The position numbers and the translations under genes were made by a program. From Arthrobacter globiformis NBRC 12137 (GTDB lineage: Bacteria; Actinomycetota; Actinomycetes; Actinomycetales; Micrococcaceae): a stretch of DNA of 64,000 nucleotides. Below are positions 1 to 9,295 of the stretch, piece after piece (position 1 is the first letter of the stretch; every line of letters starts with the position of its first letter). The DNA is taken from positions 25,914-89,913 of the forward strand of contig NZ_BAEG01000016.1 of assembly GCF_000238915.1 (NCBI RefSeq), given 5' to 3'. The notes below the pieces were generated by a model that saw nothing but the letters and a program-made list of their open reading frames with translations, had not been told where the DNA came from and searched no databases.

Positions 1-1773
1 GTGGTTGCGCTTGGCGATCTCCAGCAGGCCCGGCAGCACCGAAGTGCGCAGGTATCCGTGCTCTTCGCTGATCGGGTTGGCAAGCTTGACTGCAGTCCGG
101 GGTGCACCCTCCTCGGCCACGCCGAACGTGTCGTTGGCAGCCTTCGACACGAAGGGGTAGGCCAGGACCTCGGTCAGGCCGGCGTCTGCCAGAGCCTGGA
201 CCAGGCGGCGGCGCTGCTGCTGCACGCGGGTCAGGCCGCGGCCGGGGGGCGCCACCGGCAGGGTCGCGGGGATCTGGTCGTAGCCCACCAGGCGGGCGAC
301 CTCCTCGGAGAGGTCCTCCTTGGTTTCCAGGTCGTTCCGCCAGCTCGGCGCAGTGACGGTCCAGCCGGCGCCGGTCTTTTCGAGGACGGCGCCGAGGTCC
401 TCGAGGGAGGTGACGATCTGATCTTCGGTGAAGTCGATACCGATCCGGGCGGCGGGGAATTCCGCGGGCAGCACGATGGTCACCGGATCCGGCGCGGTTC
501 CGACGTCGGTGCCGGCCTCATCGGCGGTTCCGCCGGCCAGTTCCACGAGAAGATCGACGGCACGCTGGGCCGCGATGTTGGCGACCTGCCAGTCCACGCC
601 GCGCTCAAAACGCTTGGAGGCTTCGGACGGGAGCTTGTGGCGCCGCCGCGAGCGGGCAATGGAAACTTCCTCGAAGTGGGCTGCCTCGATCAGGACCGCC
701 GTGGTGGCGTCGGAGACCTCGGTGGACGCGCCGCCCATGACACCGGCGACGCCGATGGCACCGGAGGCGTCGGTGATCAGCAGGTCCTCGGGGTCAAGCG
801 AGCGCTCCTTGCCGTCGAGGGTTGTCAGCTTCTCCCCCGCCACGGCCCGGCGCACCACGATGTCGCCGGACAGCTTGTCCTGGTCGTAAAAGTGCAGCGG
901 CTGGCCGAGTTCGAGCATCACGTAGTTCGAGATGTCCACCGGCAGGGAGATGGACCGGATGCCGGCCAGCCTCAGTCGGGAACTCATCCACGGCGGCGTC
1001 GGCCTGGTGGCGTCCACCCCGCGGACGGTGCGCGCCACAAAGCGGTCGCAGCCGGGCTTGCCGTAGATCGGCGCGTCGTCGTTGATCTTGACGCCGTAAC
1101 CGCCGGAGAGGACAGCCGGCGCGTTGACCTTCGACGCCGGATCGGTGAATTCCGTGCCGGTGGCGTGGGCGTATTCGCGTGCCACGCCGCGGATCGAGAA
1201 CGCATAGCCGCGGTCCGGGGTCACGTTGATTTCGGCGGCCTGGTCGTAGAGGCCCAGCAGTTCCATGGCGTCGGTCCCGATCTCCGGGTCCAGGCCGATC
1301 CGGGACAGCACCAGAATGCCGTCGTGGTCCTCGCCGATACCCAGCTCGCGGACGGAGGCGATCATGCCCGCAGACATGTGCCCGTAGGTCTTCCGTGCCG
1401 AGATGTGGAAGTCGCCGGGCAGCACGGCGCCGGGCAGGGTGACCACAACTTTGTCGCCCTCCACAAAGTTGTGGGCGCCGCAGACGATGCCCTGAACGCC
1501 GGAGGGATCGATGCCCTTGCCGGTGAGGGTCTGCTCCTGCCCCTCGGGGACGACGCGGACCTGGCACCAGTTGATGGTCTTGCCGTTCGACTGCGGTTCC
1601 TTGACCAGGCTCAGGACCTGGCCCACCACGACGGGTCCGCGCAGGGCGTCCGTGGGGCGGTGGACCGCTTCCTCTTCAAAGCCGACCTTGACGAGGTCCG
1701 CCATGACGTCTTCGGCCGTGGCTCCGGCCGGTATCTGCGCGAACTCACGCAGCCAGGAAAGTGGGATACGCAC
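1..1773 (-). CDS. pheT: Phenylalanine--tRNA ligase beta subunit (5' part, runs off left edge)
   Basis: Beta subunit of the alpha2-beta2 phenylalanyl-tRNA synthetase, which charges tRNA-Phe and edits mischarged tyrosine. The minus strand encodes 591 residues starting MRIPLSWLREF, with the EMAP/OB-like tRNA-binding domain near residues 40-155 (QVRVVPEG, VCGAHNF, PGDFHISARK) followed by the B3/B4 and B5 regions (SKRFERGVD, DLVKVGFEE). The family is usually about 830-850 residues, so roughly the last 250 lie outside the window. The start is a GTG at 1771-1773, two bases after the pheS stop, so the pair is a translationally coupled operon. The long plus-strand frame over this region is an antisense shadow. 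Confidence 0.96.
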   Translation of the reverse strand, partial: MRIPLSWLREFAQIPAGATAEDVMADLVKVGFEEEAVHRPTDALRGPVVVGQVLSLVKEPQSNGKTINWCQVRVVPEGQEQTLTGKGIDPSGVQGIVCGAHNFVEGDKVVVTLPGAVLPGDFHISARKTYGHMSAGMIASVRELGIGEDHDGILVLSRIGLDPEIGTDAMELLGLYDQAAEINVTPDRGYAFSIRGVAREYAHATGTEFTDPASKVNAPAVLSGGYGVKINDDAPIYGKPGCDRFVARTVRGVDATRPTPPWMSSRLRLAGIRSISLPVDISNYVMLELGQPLHFYDQDKLSGDIVVRRAVAGEKLTTLDGKERSLDPEDLLITDASGAIGVAGVMGGASTEVSDATTAVLIEAAHFEEVSIARSRRRHKLPSEASKRFERGVDWQVANIAAQRAVDLLVELAGGTADEAGTDVGTAPDPVTIVLPAEFPAARIGIDFTEDQIVTSLEDLGAVLEKTGAGWTVTAPSWRNDLETKEDLSEEVARLVGYDQIPATLPVAPPGRGLTRVQQQRRRLVQALADAGLTEVLAYPFVSKAANDTFGVAEEGAPRTAVKLANPISEEHGYLRTSVLPGLLEIAKRNH

Positions 1774-1775
1774 TG

Positions 1776-2837
<1,062 letters not shown>

Positions 2838-3166
2838 CTACTGTTCTTAGCTACGAGTCGGGTGATGCCAGCCGCCGGTGCAGCCGCGCCGGTTTCCCCG
2901 GCAGCGCGTCCGTCGCTGGCACGTCATTGCATGAAGTCATCCAAGGACGTCATCCAAAGACGCCATCCAAAGACAAGGGCAGGCTCGCCGGCGGGTGGCC
3001 GGCAGGCACTGTTCCCAGTCTAATTGACGGCGCCGGGCGAATTGACAGCGGGCCTGGCGCCTAGGTCAAAGGGCTGTCATCTGCCGGGCCTGCGCCCGTC
3101 AGGCAGCGCCGGGCCGTTGCCTGTCCTGCGCCCGTCGTGCGCCTGTCCTGCTCGGCCGCCCGCGGC
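2838..3166. other. Intergenic region between divergent pheS and the HExxH gene
   Basis: About 330 bases with no convincing gene. It must hold the pheS promoter and, at its right end, the leaderless promoter of the gene at 3179. The only clear internal structure is a three-unit tandem repeat at 2936-2974. No tRNA, riboswitch or conserved frame was recognised. Confidence 0.6.
2936..2974. repeat. Three tandem 13-bp units
   Basis: Units at 2936-2948 (GTCATCCAAGGAC), 2949-2961 (GTCATCCAAAGAC) and 2962-2974 (GCCATCCAAAGAC) are head to tail and differ by one base each. They lie about 100 bases upstream of pheS. The function is unknown; they could be operator-like iterons or simple slippage. Confidence 0.8.
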
Positions 3167-3172
3167 TAGCAT
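3167..3172 (+). promoter_or_regulatory. Putative -10 box of a leaderless promoter
   Basis: TAGCAT ends 6 nt before the ATG at 3179. There is no Shine-Dalgarno, so transcription probably starts at the A of the ATG. Confidence 0.55.
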
Positions 3173-3178
3173 GGCCTC

Positions 3179-3625
3179 ATGACGAGAGGCCGCAGAACGA
3201 GAGGCCCCCTGACGCAAAGACAGCGCCTCAGGCAACTAGCAAACGTGCTGAACGCTTCCACCCCCTTGGGGCTCGTGCTTGCCGGGCTGGCCGGCACCAG
3301 GACGTTCCAGGGTCCCCGCGGCCTTATTGTCGCCACCGGTTACCGCTGGCGGCTGCCGGTGGCTGGTGCCTTCACCGTGGGGAACGTGGTCATCTTCCGT
3401 GCAGACGCCGACACGGCTTTGACGGGCCGTGTGCTCCTGGACCACGAGGAGCGGCACAGCACCCAGTACGCGTGGTGCCTGGGGCTACCCTTCCTGCTGT
3501 TCTATTTCGCGGCCGCTGCCTGGTCGGCAGTGCGCTACGGCGATTCGGCGTCGGGAAATCCCTTCGAGCGGCATGCCGGCCTCGAGGCTGGCGGCTATGT
3601 GGACCGGAGGCGCAGGCATGAGTGA
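3179..3625 (+). CDS. Hypothetical membrane-associated protein with HExxH motif
   Basis: A 148-residue basic protein that I cannot assign to a named family. Residues 89-93 read HEERH (in LLDHEERHSTQYAW), a zinc-metallopeptidase-type HExxH, followed at about 101-117 by one hydrophobic segment (LGLPFLLFYFAAAAWSAV). The C-terminal NPFERHAGLEAG could supply further ligands. This motif-then-membrane-segment layout suggests a small membrane zinc protein, but no third ligand is proven. The start is leaderless (see 3167). The gene overlaps the next one by 8 bases (ATGAGTGA), so the two form a coupled pair. Function is open. Confidence 0.75.
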   Translation: MTRGRRTRGPLTQRQRLRQLANVLNASTPLGLVLAGLAGTRTFQGPRGLIVATGYRWRLPVAGAFTVGNVVIFRADADTALTGRVLLDHEERHSTQYAWCLGLPFLLFYFAAAAWSAVRYGDSASGNPFERHAGLEAGGYVDRRRRHE

Positions 3626-4277
3626 CCCCGCCGGCCACGCGGCAGCCCGGACCGTCACCGTCACAGGATTCGGAACCGCCGAGGCCGCACCGGACCTGCT
3701 GACGCTCTCCGTTGGCGTGGAATGCCGGCGCGACAGCGCCGGGGATGCCTATGCCGCCGCCGGCGAGGCGTCCGCTGCCGTAACGGGCGCACTGCGCAGC
3801 CGGGGAGTGCCGGGCCGGGATATCAGGACGTCCGGGCTTAACGTCCGGGCCGACGTTGTCTGGCAGGAGGGCCGCGGCCAGCAGGTCACGGGCTATGTGG
3901 CATCCAGCATGCTCAGCGTCCGGCTCCGGGATCTCGCTGCCGGCCCGGGCGTCATCGCGGCGGCAGTGGAGGCAGGCGGCAACGACGTGCGACTGGATGG
4001 CGTTCAGCTCGGCTTTGCCGACGCCGGAGCCGTGATGGCGCTGGCCCGCGAGGCCGCCTGGGCTGACGCACGGGCCGCTGCCGCACAGCTCGCCGGGCTT
4101 GCCGCAGCCGAACTGGGTGAGGTGGTCTCTGTGCGGCAGCACCCCGTGCCGTCGTCGCCCGTTCCGGTGGGCGGGATGCAGCGGGCCTTCGCCGCCGACA
4201 CCATGGCGGTGGAATCCGGGGAATCCGGCGTCAGCACCAGTGTCACAGTTGAGTGGGGGCTGTTGAGTGGACGCTGA
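3618..4277 (+). CDS. SIMPL domain-containing protein
   Basis: A 219-residue member of the SIMPL/DUF541 family (oxidative-stress defence or periplasmic proteins such as YggE, and BP26). The opening [24 protein letters not shown] is the typical first strand, and [19 protein letters not shown] with [16 protein letters not shown] marks the core. The family often has a signal peptide, but none is visible here, so this copy may be cytoplasmic. The ATG at 3618 overlaps the end of the upstream HExxH gene. A longer upstream reading is possible but lacks support. Confidence 0.88.
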   Translation: MSDPAGHAAARTVTVTGFGTAEAAPDLLTLSVGVECRRDSAGDAYAAAGEASAAVTGALRSRGVPGRDIRTSGLNVRADVVWQEGRGQQVTGYVASSMLSVRLRDLAAGPGVIAAAVEAGGNDVRLDGVQLGFADAGAVMALAREAAWADARAAAAQLAGLAAAELGEVVSVRQHPVPSSPVPVGGMQRAFAADTMAVESGESGVSTSVTVEWGLLSGR

Positions 4278-4343
4278 ATGGGGGCTGGGCTCCCGCAGCC
4301 GCTGACCCGCACCCCACCGGATGAGGGCGGAAAGGCTCGCCGC

Positions 4344-4579
4344 CTAGTGGATACTGCCAGCGGCGAGCGCGACGTCCAGCAGGGCTGCCTTGACCGGCAG
4401 CGAGGTGAAATAGGCCCGCCCGGCACCACCTCCCGGTCCACAGGCTGGTTTCCTGCGTTGTCCGGGATGGGCGCATCATCGCAGTTGCTGGCAACCCTTT
4501 CCACGGCCACCCGTCCGCGGCCTCCGGCCTGCCCGATGCACACCACGAGTTCCGGACTGCGTGAAACGCCGACGGCGTA
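4344..4579 (-). pseudogene. pcp: Remnant of pyrrolidone-carboxylate peptidase (pcp)
   Basis: The minus strand reads as the middle of a pyroglutamyl peptidase. [20 protein letters not shown] is followed by [19 protein letters not shown] and REVVPGG; the frame then shifts near 4412-4422 and continues as [20 protein letters not shown] to a TAG at 4344-4346. A functional Pcp has about 210-220 residues; about 75 are left. The N-terminal third is missing, and the C-terminal part with the catalytic Cys (AGTFVCN region) and His is absent. The upstream edge abuts the LexA-box promoter of the radical SAM gene, so that rearrangement may have removed the 5' end. The assignment rests on these family motifs as I recall them. 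Confidence 0.85.
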
Positions 4580-4581
4580 CC

Positions 4582-4610
4582 TTGACTTAAGTTCGAACAT
4601 ACCTTCGAAT
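4582..4610 (+). promoter_or_regulatory. LexA (SOS) box and promoter of the radical SAM gene
   Basis: TCGAACATACCTTCGA at 4593-4608 fits the actinobacterial LexA consensus TCGAAC-N4-GTTCGA with one mismatch. TTGACT (4582-4587) and TCGAAT (4605-4610) are spaced 17 nt and could be -35 and -10, with the box over the spacer and -10, a typical repression geometry. The predicted start point is near the ATG at 4618. Confidence 0.75.
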
Positions 4611-4617
4611 GGAGGGC

Positions 4618-5754
4618 ATGAGATGGGACGCACAGGCACTAAAACCGGCACCGGAAGAGATGCCCGGGACTGCACCGCTGCTGCCCCTGGCCGGCCTCGT
4701 GCGGTCCGTGTCCACGCCCGAGTTCGCCGGCGTCACCTTTCATGAGGTCACCGCCAAATCGGTGCTCAACAAGGTGCCCGCCGGCTCCCGGATGCCGTTC
4801 GAGTGGACCGTGAACCCCTACCGGGGCTGCAGCCACGCCTGCGTCTACTGCTTCGCCCGCAAGAGCCATACCTATCTGGACTTCGACGCCGGGCTGGATT
4901 TCGACAGCCAGGTGGTGGTCAAGATCAACGCAGCCGAGGTGCTCCGCAAGGAGCTGGCCAAGCCCGCATGGAACCGGCAGCACGTGGCACTGGGCACCAA
5001 CACGGACCCCTACCAGCGGGCGGAGGGCCGGTACCGGCTGATGCCCGGCATTATCGGTGCGCTGGCCGATTCGGGGACTCCGCTTTCCATCCTGACGAAG
5101 GGAACGTTGCTGGCGCGTGACATCCCGCTCCTGAAGCAGGCTGCGGCACAGGTGCCGGTGGGCATCGGGATCTCGCTTGCCATGACGGATGAGCAGCTTT
5201 CCGAGGCCATCGAACCCGGCACTCCCGGACCGCGGGCGCGGCTCAAACTCGTTTCCAGGCTCCGCGAGGCCGGGCTGCCCTGCGGGGTGATGGCCATGCC
5301 CATCCTGCCGTGGCTCTCGGACAGCGACGAGGCACTGGACTCCCTGTTCGCCTCGCTGGCCGCCGCGGGTGCAACCGGTGTCACGGCCGGAGCGCTTTAT
5401 TTGAAGCCCGGCACCCGGGAATGGTTCATGCAGTGGATCGCCGCCCGGCATCCGGAACTCGTGGGCCGCTACCGCAGCCTGTACGGCACGGGCTCGTATG
5501 CGTCCAAGGAATATCGCACCTGGCTGGCGGGAAGGGTCCGCTTTTTCAAGGCCCGGCATGGCTTTTCCGGCTCCCACGGATTCAGCCACCGGGACGTCGA
5601 CGATCGCCAGGCCGACGATCCCCGCGGCGAGGAAGCCGCCTACCCTGAGGGAAGCATTCCGCAGGATCGGACAGGGCACGACAGGACGGGGCAACAGGGG
5701 ACGGGGCATCATCACCACAGTTCAGGCCGGGCGTCCCAGCCCACGCTGTTCTGA
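4618..5754 (+). CDS. Rv2578c-family radical SAM protein, SOS-box controlled
   Basis: A 378-residue radical SAM enzyme of the group named after M. tuberculosis Rv2578c, related to spore photoproduct lyase-like proteins. The 4Fe-4S site is C71-x3-C75-x2-C78 (GCSHACVYC), followed by [21 protein letters not shown] and [11 protein letters not shown], all characteristic of this group. The chosen ATG at 4618 gives the family-typical MRWD opening; ATG 4609 is nine bases upstream in frame. The last 60 residues are low complexity (repeated [14 protein letters not shown]) before the common QPTLF end. A LexA box lies directly upstream, so a DNA-damage role is likely, but the substrate is unknown. Confidence 0.9.
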   Translation: MRWDAQALKPAPEEMPGTAPLLPLAGLVRSVSTPEFAGVTFHEVTAKSVLNKVPAGSRMPFEWTVNPYRGCSHACVYCFARKSHTYLDFDAGLDFDSQVVVKINAAEVLRKELAKPAWNRQHVALGTNTDPYQRAEGRYRLMPGIIGALADSGTPLSILTKGTLLARDIPLLKQAAAQVPVGIGISLAMTDEQLSEAIEPGTPGPRARLKLVSRLREAGLPCGVMAMPILPWLSDSDEALDSLFASLAAAGATGVTAGALYLKPGTREWFMQWIAARHPELVGRYRSLYGTGSYASKEYRTWLAGRVRFFKARHGFSGSHGFSHRDVDDRQADDPRGEEAAYPEGSIPQDRTGHDRTGQQGTGHHHHSSGRASQPTLF

Positions 5755-5851
5755 GCCCGCCTTAGCTCTGGGCCGGTCTTAGCTGGCCGGGATTACCAGG
5801 CTCTTGCCCGCGCCGCTTTGCGCCACCGCGGGAAAGCCGTGAAGGGTGGTG

Positions 5852-6310
5852 TTAGCTTCCGGGGACCGAGCCCGCACGGGCCGCCGCGGCGACGTTGGCG
5901 AGCAGCGCCTGGACAATCGGGAGGTCGGCCGGAATCCAGGGCAGGCTGAGAGCTTCCTCACCTTCGCGGATGCTGACCCAGCGAAGTTCATCGTGGTCCT
6001 CAAGCGGCCGGGGGTGGCCATCGGCCACTTCCGCGAACCACACCCGCATCACGGCTTTCTCGTTCAGGGGCCAGCCGGCCGGTCCTGGCGCTTCCAGCTC
6101 CTTCCCAAGCACGACGCCGATGCCGAGTTCTTCACGGAGCTCCCGGTGCAGGGCACTTTCGGGAGCCTCCCCCCGTTCCACCTTGCCGCCCGGAAATTCC
6201 CACATGCCGGCAAACTGCGGAGGCGCCGTCCGGCGCGCCACGAGAAGCCGGGCGGGAGCGGAGAGCGAGTCGAGCACGGCACCGCCGACGACGTTGATCA
6301 GTTCAGTCAC
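5852..6310 (-). CDS. NUDIX hydrolase, MutT-like
   Basis: A 152-residue pyrophosphohydrolase probably acting on (oxidised) nucleoside triphosphates. The NUDIX box spans about residues 41-63: GGKVERGEAPESALHRELRE followed by ELGI, fitting Gx5Ex7REUxEExGU. AGMWEFPGGK upstream is typical of MutT/NudG (8-oxo-dGTP or 5-methyl-CTP type) enzymes. It is convergent with the SOS-controlled radical SAM gene. The start is GTG at 6310 with a TAGACT hexamer 6 nt away, so the transcript looks leaderless. The exact substrate cannot be read from sequence. Confidence 0.9.
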   Translation of the reverse strand: MTELINVVGGAVLDSLSAPARLLVARRTAPPQFAGMWEFPGGKVERGEAPESALHRELREELGIGVVLGKELEAPGPAGWPLNEKAVMRVWFAEVADGHPRPLEDHDELRWVSIREGEEALSLPWIPADLPIVQALLANVAAAARAGSVPGS

Positions 6311-6316
6311 CGGTCC

Positions 6317-6322
6317 AGTCTA
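6317..6322 (-). promoter_or_regulatory. Putative -10 box of a leaderless promoter (NUDIX gene)
   Basis: On the minus strand TAGACT lies 6 nt before the GTG at 6308-6310, with no Shine-Dalgarno between. Confidence 0.55.
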
Positions 6323-6466
6323 TGAGGGCCCGGGTTCATGGGGGCACCTGTCTATAAGGCCGTCCTCCCGCGGACGGGAATATCCAACCCGCCGCGAAGC
6401 TTGTTAAAATCAGACATATCAGTGGCAACGAGGCCTACTCCATATCTCCCTTCGAAAAGCAGGCAC

Positions 6467-7672
6467 ATGACTTCCACTGTCCAGGCTCCCCGCACGCCCA
6501 AGGCCGCTACGCGCATCGGTCCCGCCATCCTGGCCCTGGCCATGGGTGGTTTCGGCATCGGGGTCACCGAGTTCGCCATGATGGGGCTGCTCAAAGAGGT
6601 CGAACTCGGACTCGGGATCAGCACCCCAGAGGCCGGCCACCTCATTTCGGCCTACGCCCTGGGCGTCGTGGTGGGAGCGCCTGTACTTGCCGCCGTCGGG
6701 GCGAAACTGCCGCGCAAGTTCCTTGCGCGGGGCCTCATGCTGTTCTTCAGCGTGGCCAACCTGTCTTCGTTCATCGCTCCCGATTACGCGAGCATGCTGG
6801 TCTCCCGCTTCGCCGCCGGACTGCCGCACGGGGCGTTCTTCGGCGTGGCCGCCGTGATTGCCGCTTCGCTGGTGGCGCCGACAAAACGGGGCTGGGCCAT
6901 CTCCATGGTCATGGCGGGGCTCACCGTTGCCAATGTGGTCGGTGTTCCCTTCGCCACCTGGCTCGGACAGGCCTTTGGCTGGCGGCTGCTCTTTGTCCTG
7001 GTGGGAGTCCTGGGACTGGTGACCCTGGCGCTCATCTGGAGATTCGTTCCGTTCCAGCAGGCGCATGCGGACGCCAGCATCCGCAGGGAGCTGGGCGCGC
7101 TGAAACGGGCGCAGGTCTGGCTGGCCATCCTCATTGGCATCGTCGGATTTGGCGGGTTCTTCGCCACGTACACCTACATCTCCCACACCATGACCTCCGT
7201 GGCCGGCGTCCCTGCCGCCCTGCTGCCGTTCGTGGTGGCCTTGTACGGCCTGGGGATGGTGGCCGGCAATATCGTCGGTGGCCGGATCGCGGACAAGTCC
7301 GTGATGGGGACCATCTACCGCGTCCTGCCGGGAATCGCCGTCGCGCTGGTGGTGTACGCCGTGGCCGTGCACTGGCCGTGGTCAGCCTTCGTCATGGTGT
7401 TCGTGGTGGGCGGCGCCGGGTCCATGCTCGTCCCGGCCCTGCAGACCCGGCTGCTGGACGCGTCTCCTGATGCGCCGTCCCTGGCGTCCTCACTCAACCA
7501 CGCGGCGCTGAACGTCGCCAACGCCCTGGGCGCGTTCCTCGGCGGTGTGGTGATCGCCTGGGGCTGGGGCTATGTTGCGCCCGCGCTGGTGGGTGCTGTC
7601 CTGGCCATTCTCGGGCTGATGGTGGCCCTGCTCAGCGGCCTGCTGGAACGCAAGAAGCCGCTGGCCCCGTAA
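6467..7672 (+). CDS. MFS transporter, DHA1-type exporter
   Basis: A 401-residue major facilitator protein with twelve hydrophobic segments, similar in layout to AraJ/CmlA-like drug or sugar exporters. The helix 2-3 loop carries a degenerate motif A (GAKLPRKFLARG), and helix 4 has SRFAAGLPHGAFFGVAAVIA, common in the AraJ/Cmr subgroup. The start is the ATG at 6467 (MTSTVQAPRT); the frame stays open upstream to 6338, but that stretch is not family-like. A possible promoter TTAAAAT lies near 6403-6409, giving a short leader. The substrate is unknown. It is convergent with the CDF gene. Confidence 0.88.
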   Translation: MTSTVQAPRTPKAATRIGPAILALAMGGFGIGVTEFAMMGLLKEVELGLGISTPEAGHLISAYALGVVVGAPVLAAVGAKLPRKFLARGLMLFFSVANLSSFIAPDYASMLVSRFAAGLPHGAFFGVAAVIAASLVAPTKRGWAISMVMAGLTVANVVGVPFATWLGQAFGWRLLFVLVGVLGLVTLALIWRFVPFQQAHADASIRRELGALKRAQVWLAILIGIVGFGGFFATYTYISHTMTSVAGVPAALLPFVVALYGLGMVAGNIVGGRIADKSVMGTIYRVLPGIAVALVVYAVAVHWPWSAFVMVFVVGGAGSMLVPALQTRLLDASPDAPSLASSLNHAALNVANALGAFLGGVVIAWGWGYVAPALVGAVLAILGLMVALLSGLLERKKPLAP

Positions 7673-7713
7673 CAGGTGTCACGGAGCCAGCGGCTCTGTC
7701 TTCGGCTAAGCAG

Positions 7714-8667
7714 CTAGGCGCCTGAGTCGCCCGCCAGGGCGGGCCCGCTGGCCACCTGGGCACGGCGGATGTCGGGCTCCAAGTAGATGACCCGCGCGAT
7801 GGGAACTGCCGAGCGGATCCGGGCTTCGGCGTCGTCGATGGCCTTGGCAATGTCCAGTCCGGAATCTCCCGCCTCCACGCTGATCTTGGCGGCCACGAGC
7901 AGCTCCTCCGGGCCCAGATGCAGGGTCTTCAGGTGGATGATGGCGGTGCCGTCCGCTTCGATGGCATTCCGGATGCGCCCGACGTCGTCCTTGGTTGCCG
8001 ACTCCCCCAGCAGCAGGGACTTGGTCTCCATTGCCAAAATCACGGCAATGGCCACCAGCAGCAGGCCGATCATTCCGGTGCCGATTGCGTCCCAGATGCC
8101 GTCGCCGGTCAGCAGGGTCAGCCCCACGCCGAACAGCGCGAAGACCAGGCCGAGCAGGGCACCGAAGTCCTCGAGCAGGATCACCGGAAGCTCGGGCTGC
8201 TTGGCGGTCCGCACAAAGCTGATCCAGCCCTGGTTGCCGCGGACGTGGTTGGCTTCAATGATGGCCGTCCGGAACGAGAAGGCCTCGGCGATGATGGCAC
8301 CCACCAGCACGGCCAGGGGCACCCACCAGAAGTCACCTTCGATCGCGTGCGGGTGCTGGATCTTTTCCCATGCCTCATACAGGGCAAACAGGCCGCCGAC
8401 GCTGAAGAGCACGATGGAAACGATGAACGCATAAATGTAGCGCTCGCGTCCGTAGCCGAAGGGGTGTTCCGGGCTGGCCGCCCGTTGGGCGCGCTTGCCA
8501 CCCACCAGCAGCAGGACCTGGTTGCCCGAGTCGGCGACAGAGTGGATGGCCTCAGCCAGCATAGATGAGGAGCGTGTCAGCAGGAACGCGACGAACTTCA
8601 GGACGGCGATGGTCAGGTTGGCGGCTAGCGCCGCGACAATCGCCTTGGTACCGCCGTTTGCAGCCAA
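7714..8667 (-). CDS. Cation diffusion facilitator family transporter (ZnT9-like)
   Basis: A 317-residue cation/proton antiporter with six predicted membrane segments and a C-terminal cytoplasmic domain (about 215-317). TM2 has AEAIHSVADSGNQ with the HxxxD pair, while the TM5 counterpart reads LLEDFGALLG, with E-D replacing the usual HxxxD. That arrangement is seen in the ZnT9/SLC30A9-like branch, whose metal and transport activity are less certain than those of classical CDF exporters. The start is a TTG at 8665-8667 preceded by AGAGG. No metalloregulator is adjacent. It probably moves Zn, Mn or Fe; the direction cannot be judged. Confidence 0.88.
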   Translation of the reverse strand: MAANGGTKAIVAALAANLTIAVLKFVAFLLTRSSSMLAEAIHSVADSGNQVLLLVGGKRAQRAASPEHPFGYGRERYIYAFIVSIVLFSVGGLFALYEAWEKIQHPHAIEGDFWWVPLAVLVGAIIAEAFSFRTAIIEANHVRGNQGWISFVRTAKQPELPVILLEDFGALLGLVFALFGVGLTLLTGDGIWDAIGTGMIGLLLVAIAVILAMETKSLLLGESATKDDVGRIRNAIEADGTAIIHLKTLHLGPEELLVAAKISVEAGDSGLDIAKAIDDAEARIRSAVPIARVIYLEPDIRRAQVASGPALAGDSGA

Positions 8668-8898
8668 GGAAGGCTCACCTCTTTACGTGGAAATTTCAAC
8701 GGATGGGACAGGGCGGCATGGAACCGCCGTCTGGTAAATACCGTACCCGTCCGGCCCGGAAGAGACACCGCACACCGCCACCGGGCGCCGCAAAAAAGCC
8801 AAAACTAAGCCTGCTGACAAAGAAACGTGCACTGTGTTAGCTTGAAGCCATATCGGGACTGATAAGAATCGATCCCGACGAATATGAAGGAGCAGACA

Positions 8899-9174
8899 AT
8901 GGGTTTTCTTGCTTGGATTATTCTCGGCCTGATCGTAGGCGCAATTGTTAAAGCCGTCATGCCCGGCAGGGTCGGCGGCGGCTGGGTCACCAGCTTGGTT
9001 CTGGGCGTCGTTGGCGCCATCGTCGGCGGCTGGATCGGCAGCCTTCTCTTCGGCAAGGGTGACCTGGCGTTCTTCGACCTCGGCACCTGGATCCTCGCCA
9101 TCATCGGCGGCCTCGTAGTCGCAGGCATCTACGGTGCGATCACCGGCCGCAGCCACAGCACCCGGGCACCGTAA
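8899..9174 (+). CDS. GlsB/YeaQ/YmgE family stress-associated membrane protein
   Basis: A 91-residue, very hydrophobic protein with three membrane segments and glycine zipper repeats (GLIVGAIVKAVMPG, GVVGAIVGGWIGSLLFG, AIIGGLVVAGIYGAITGR), typical of the transglycosylase-associated/GlsB family linked to stress. The ATG at 8899 has AAGGAG seven bases upstream; the ATG at 8884 is less well placed. An upstream TTGAAG and a TAAGAAT hexamer near 8840-8870 may be its promoter. A strong hairpin follows at 9233-9270. The molecular function of the family is not established. Confidence 0.9.
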   Translation: MGFLAWIILGLIVGAIVKAVMPGRVGGGWVTSLVLGVVGAIVGGWIGSLLFGKGDLAFFDLGTWILAIIGGLVVAGIYGAITGRSHSTRAP

Positions 9175-9232
9175 CAGTCCGGATCACAGGTACTGGTCCT
9201 CAGCAGGCCCAGTCCATTTCAGACAAACAGGC

Positions 9233-9270
9233 AGGAGCGGGGGCCCACCACACGGTGGGCCCCCGCTCCT
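9233..9270. terminator. Bidirectional terminator hairpin
   Basis: A perfect 17-bp inverted repeat (arms 9233-9249 and 9254-9270, loop ACAC) lies between two convergent genes. The T tract is weak on both sides (CTGTGTT on the plus strand), so it may act as a strong GC hairpin rather than a classical terminator. Confidence 0.8.
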
Positions 9271-9295
9271 CTGTGTTGCTACCGGCTTTGTGCTG

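Noticed and set aside
5706..5726. Four histidines in the tail of the radical SAM protein resembling an engineered tag
   Set aside because: The tail is a natural low-complexity stretch with Gly/Thr/Gln repeats in a genomic context; no vector sequence is present.
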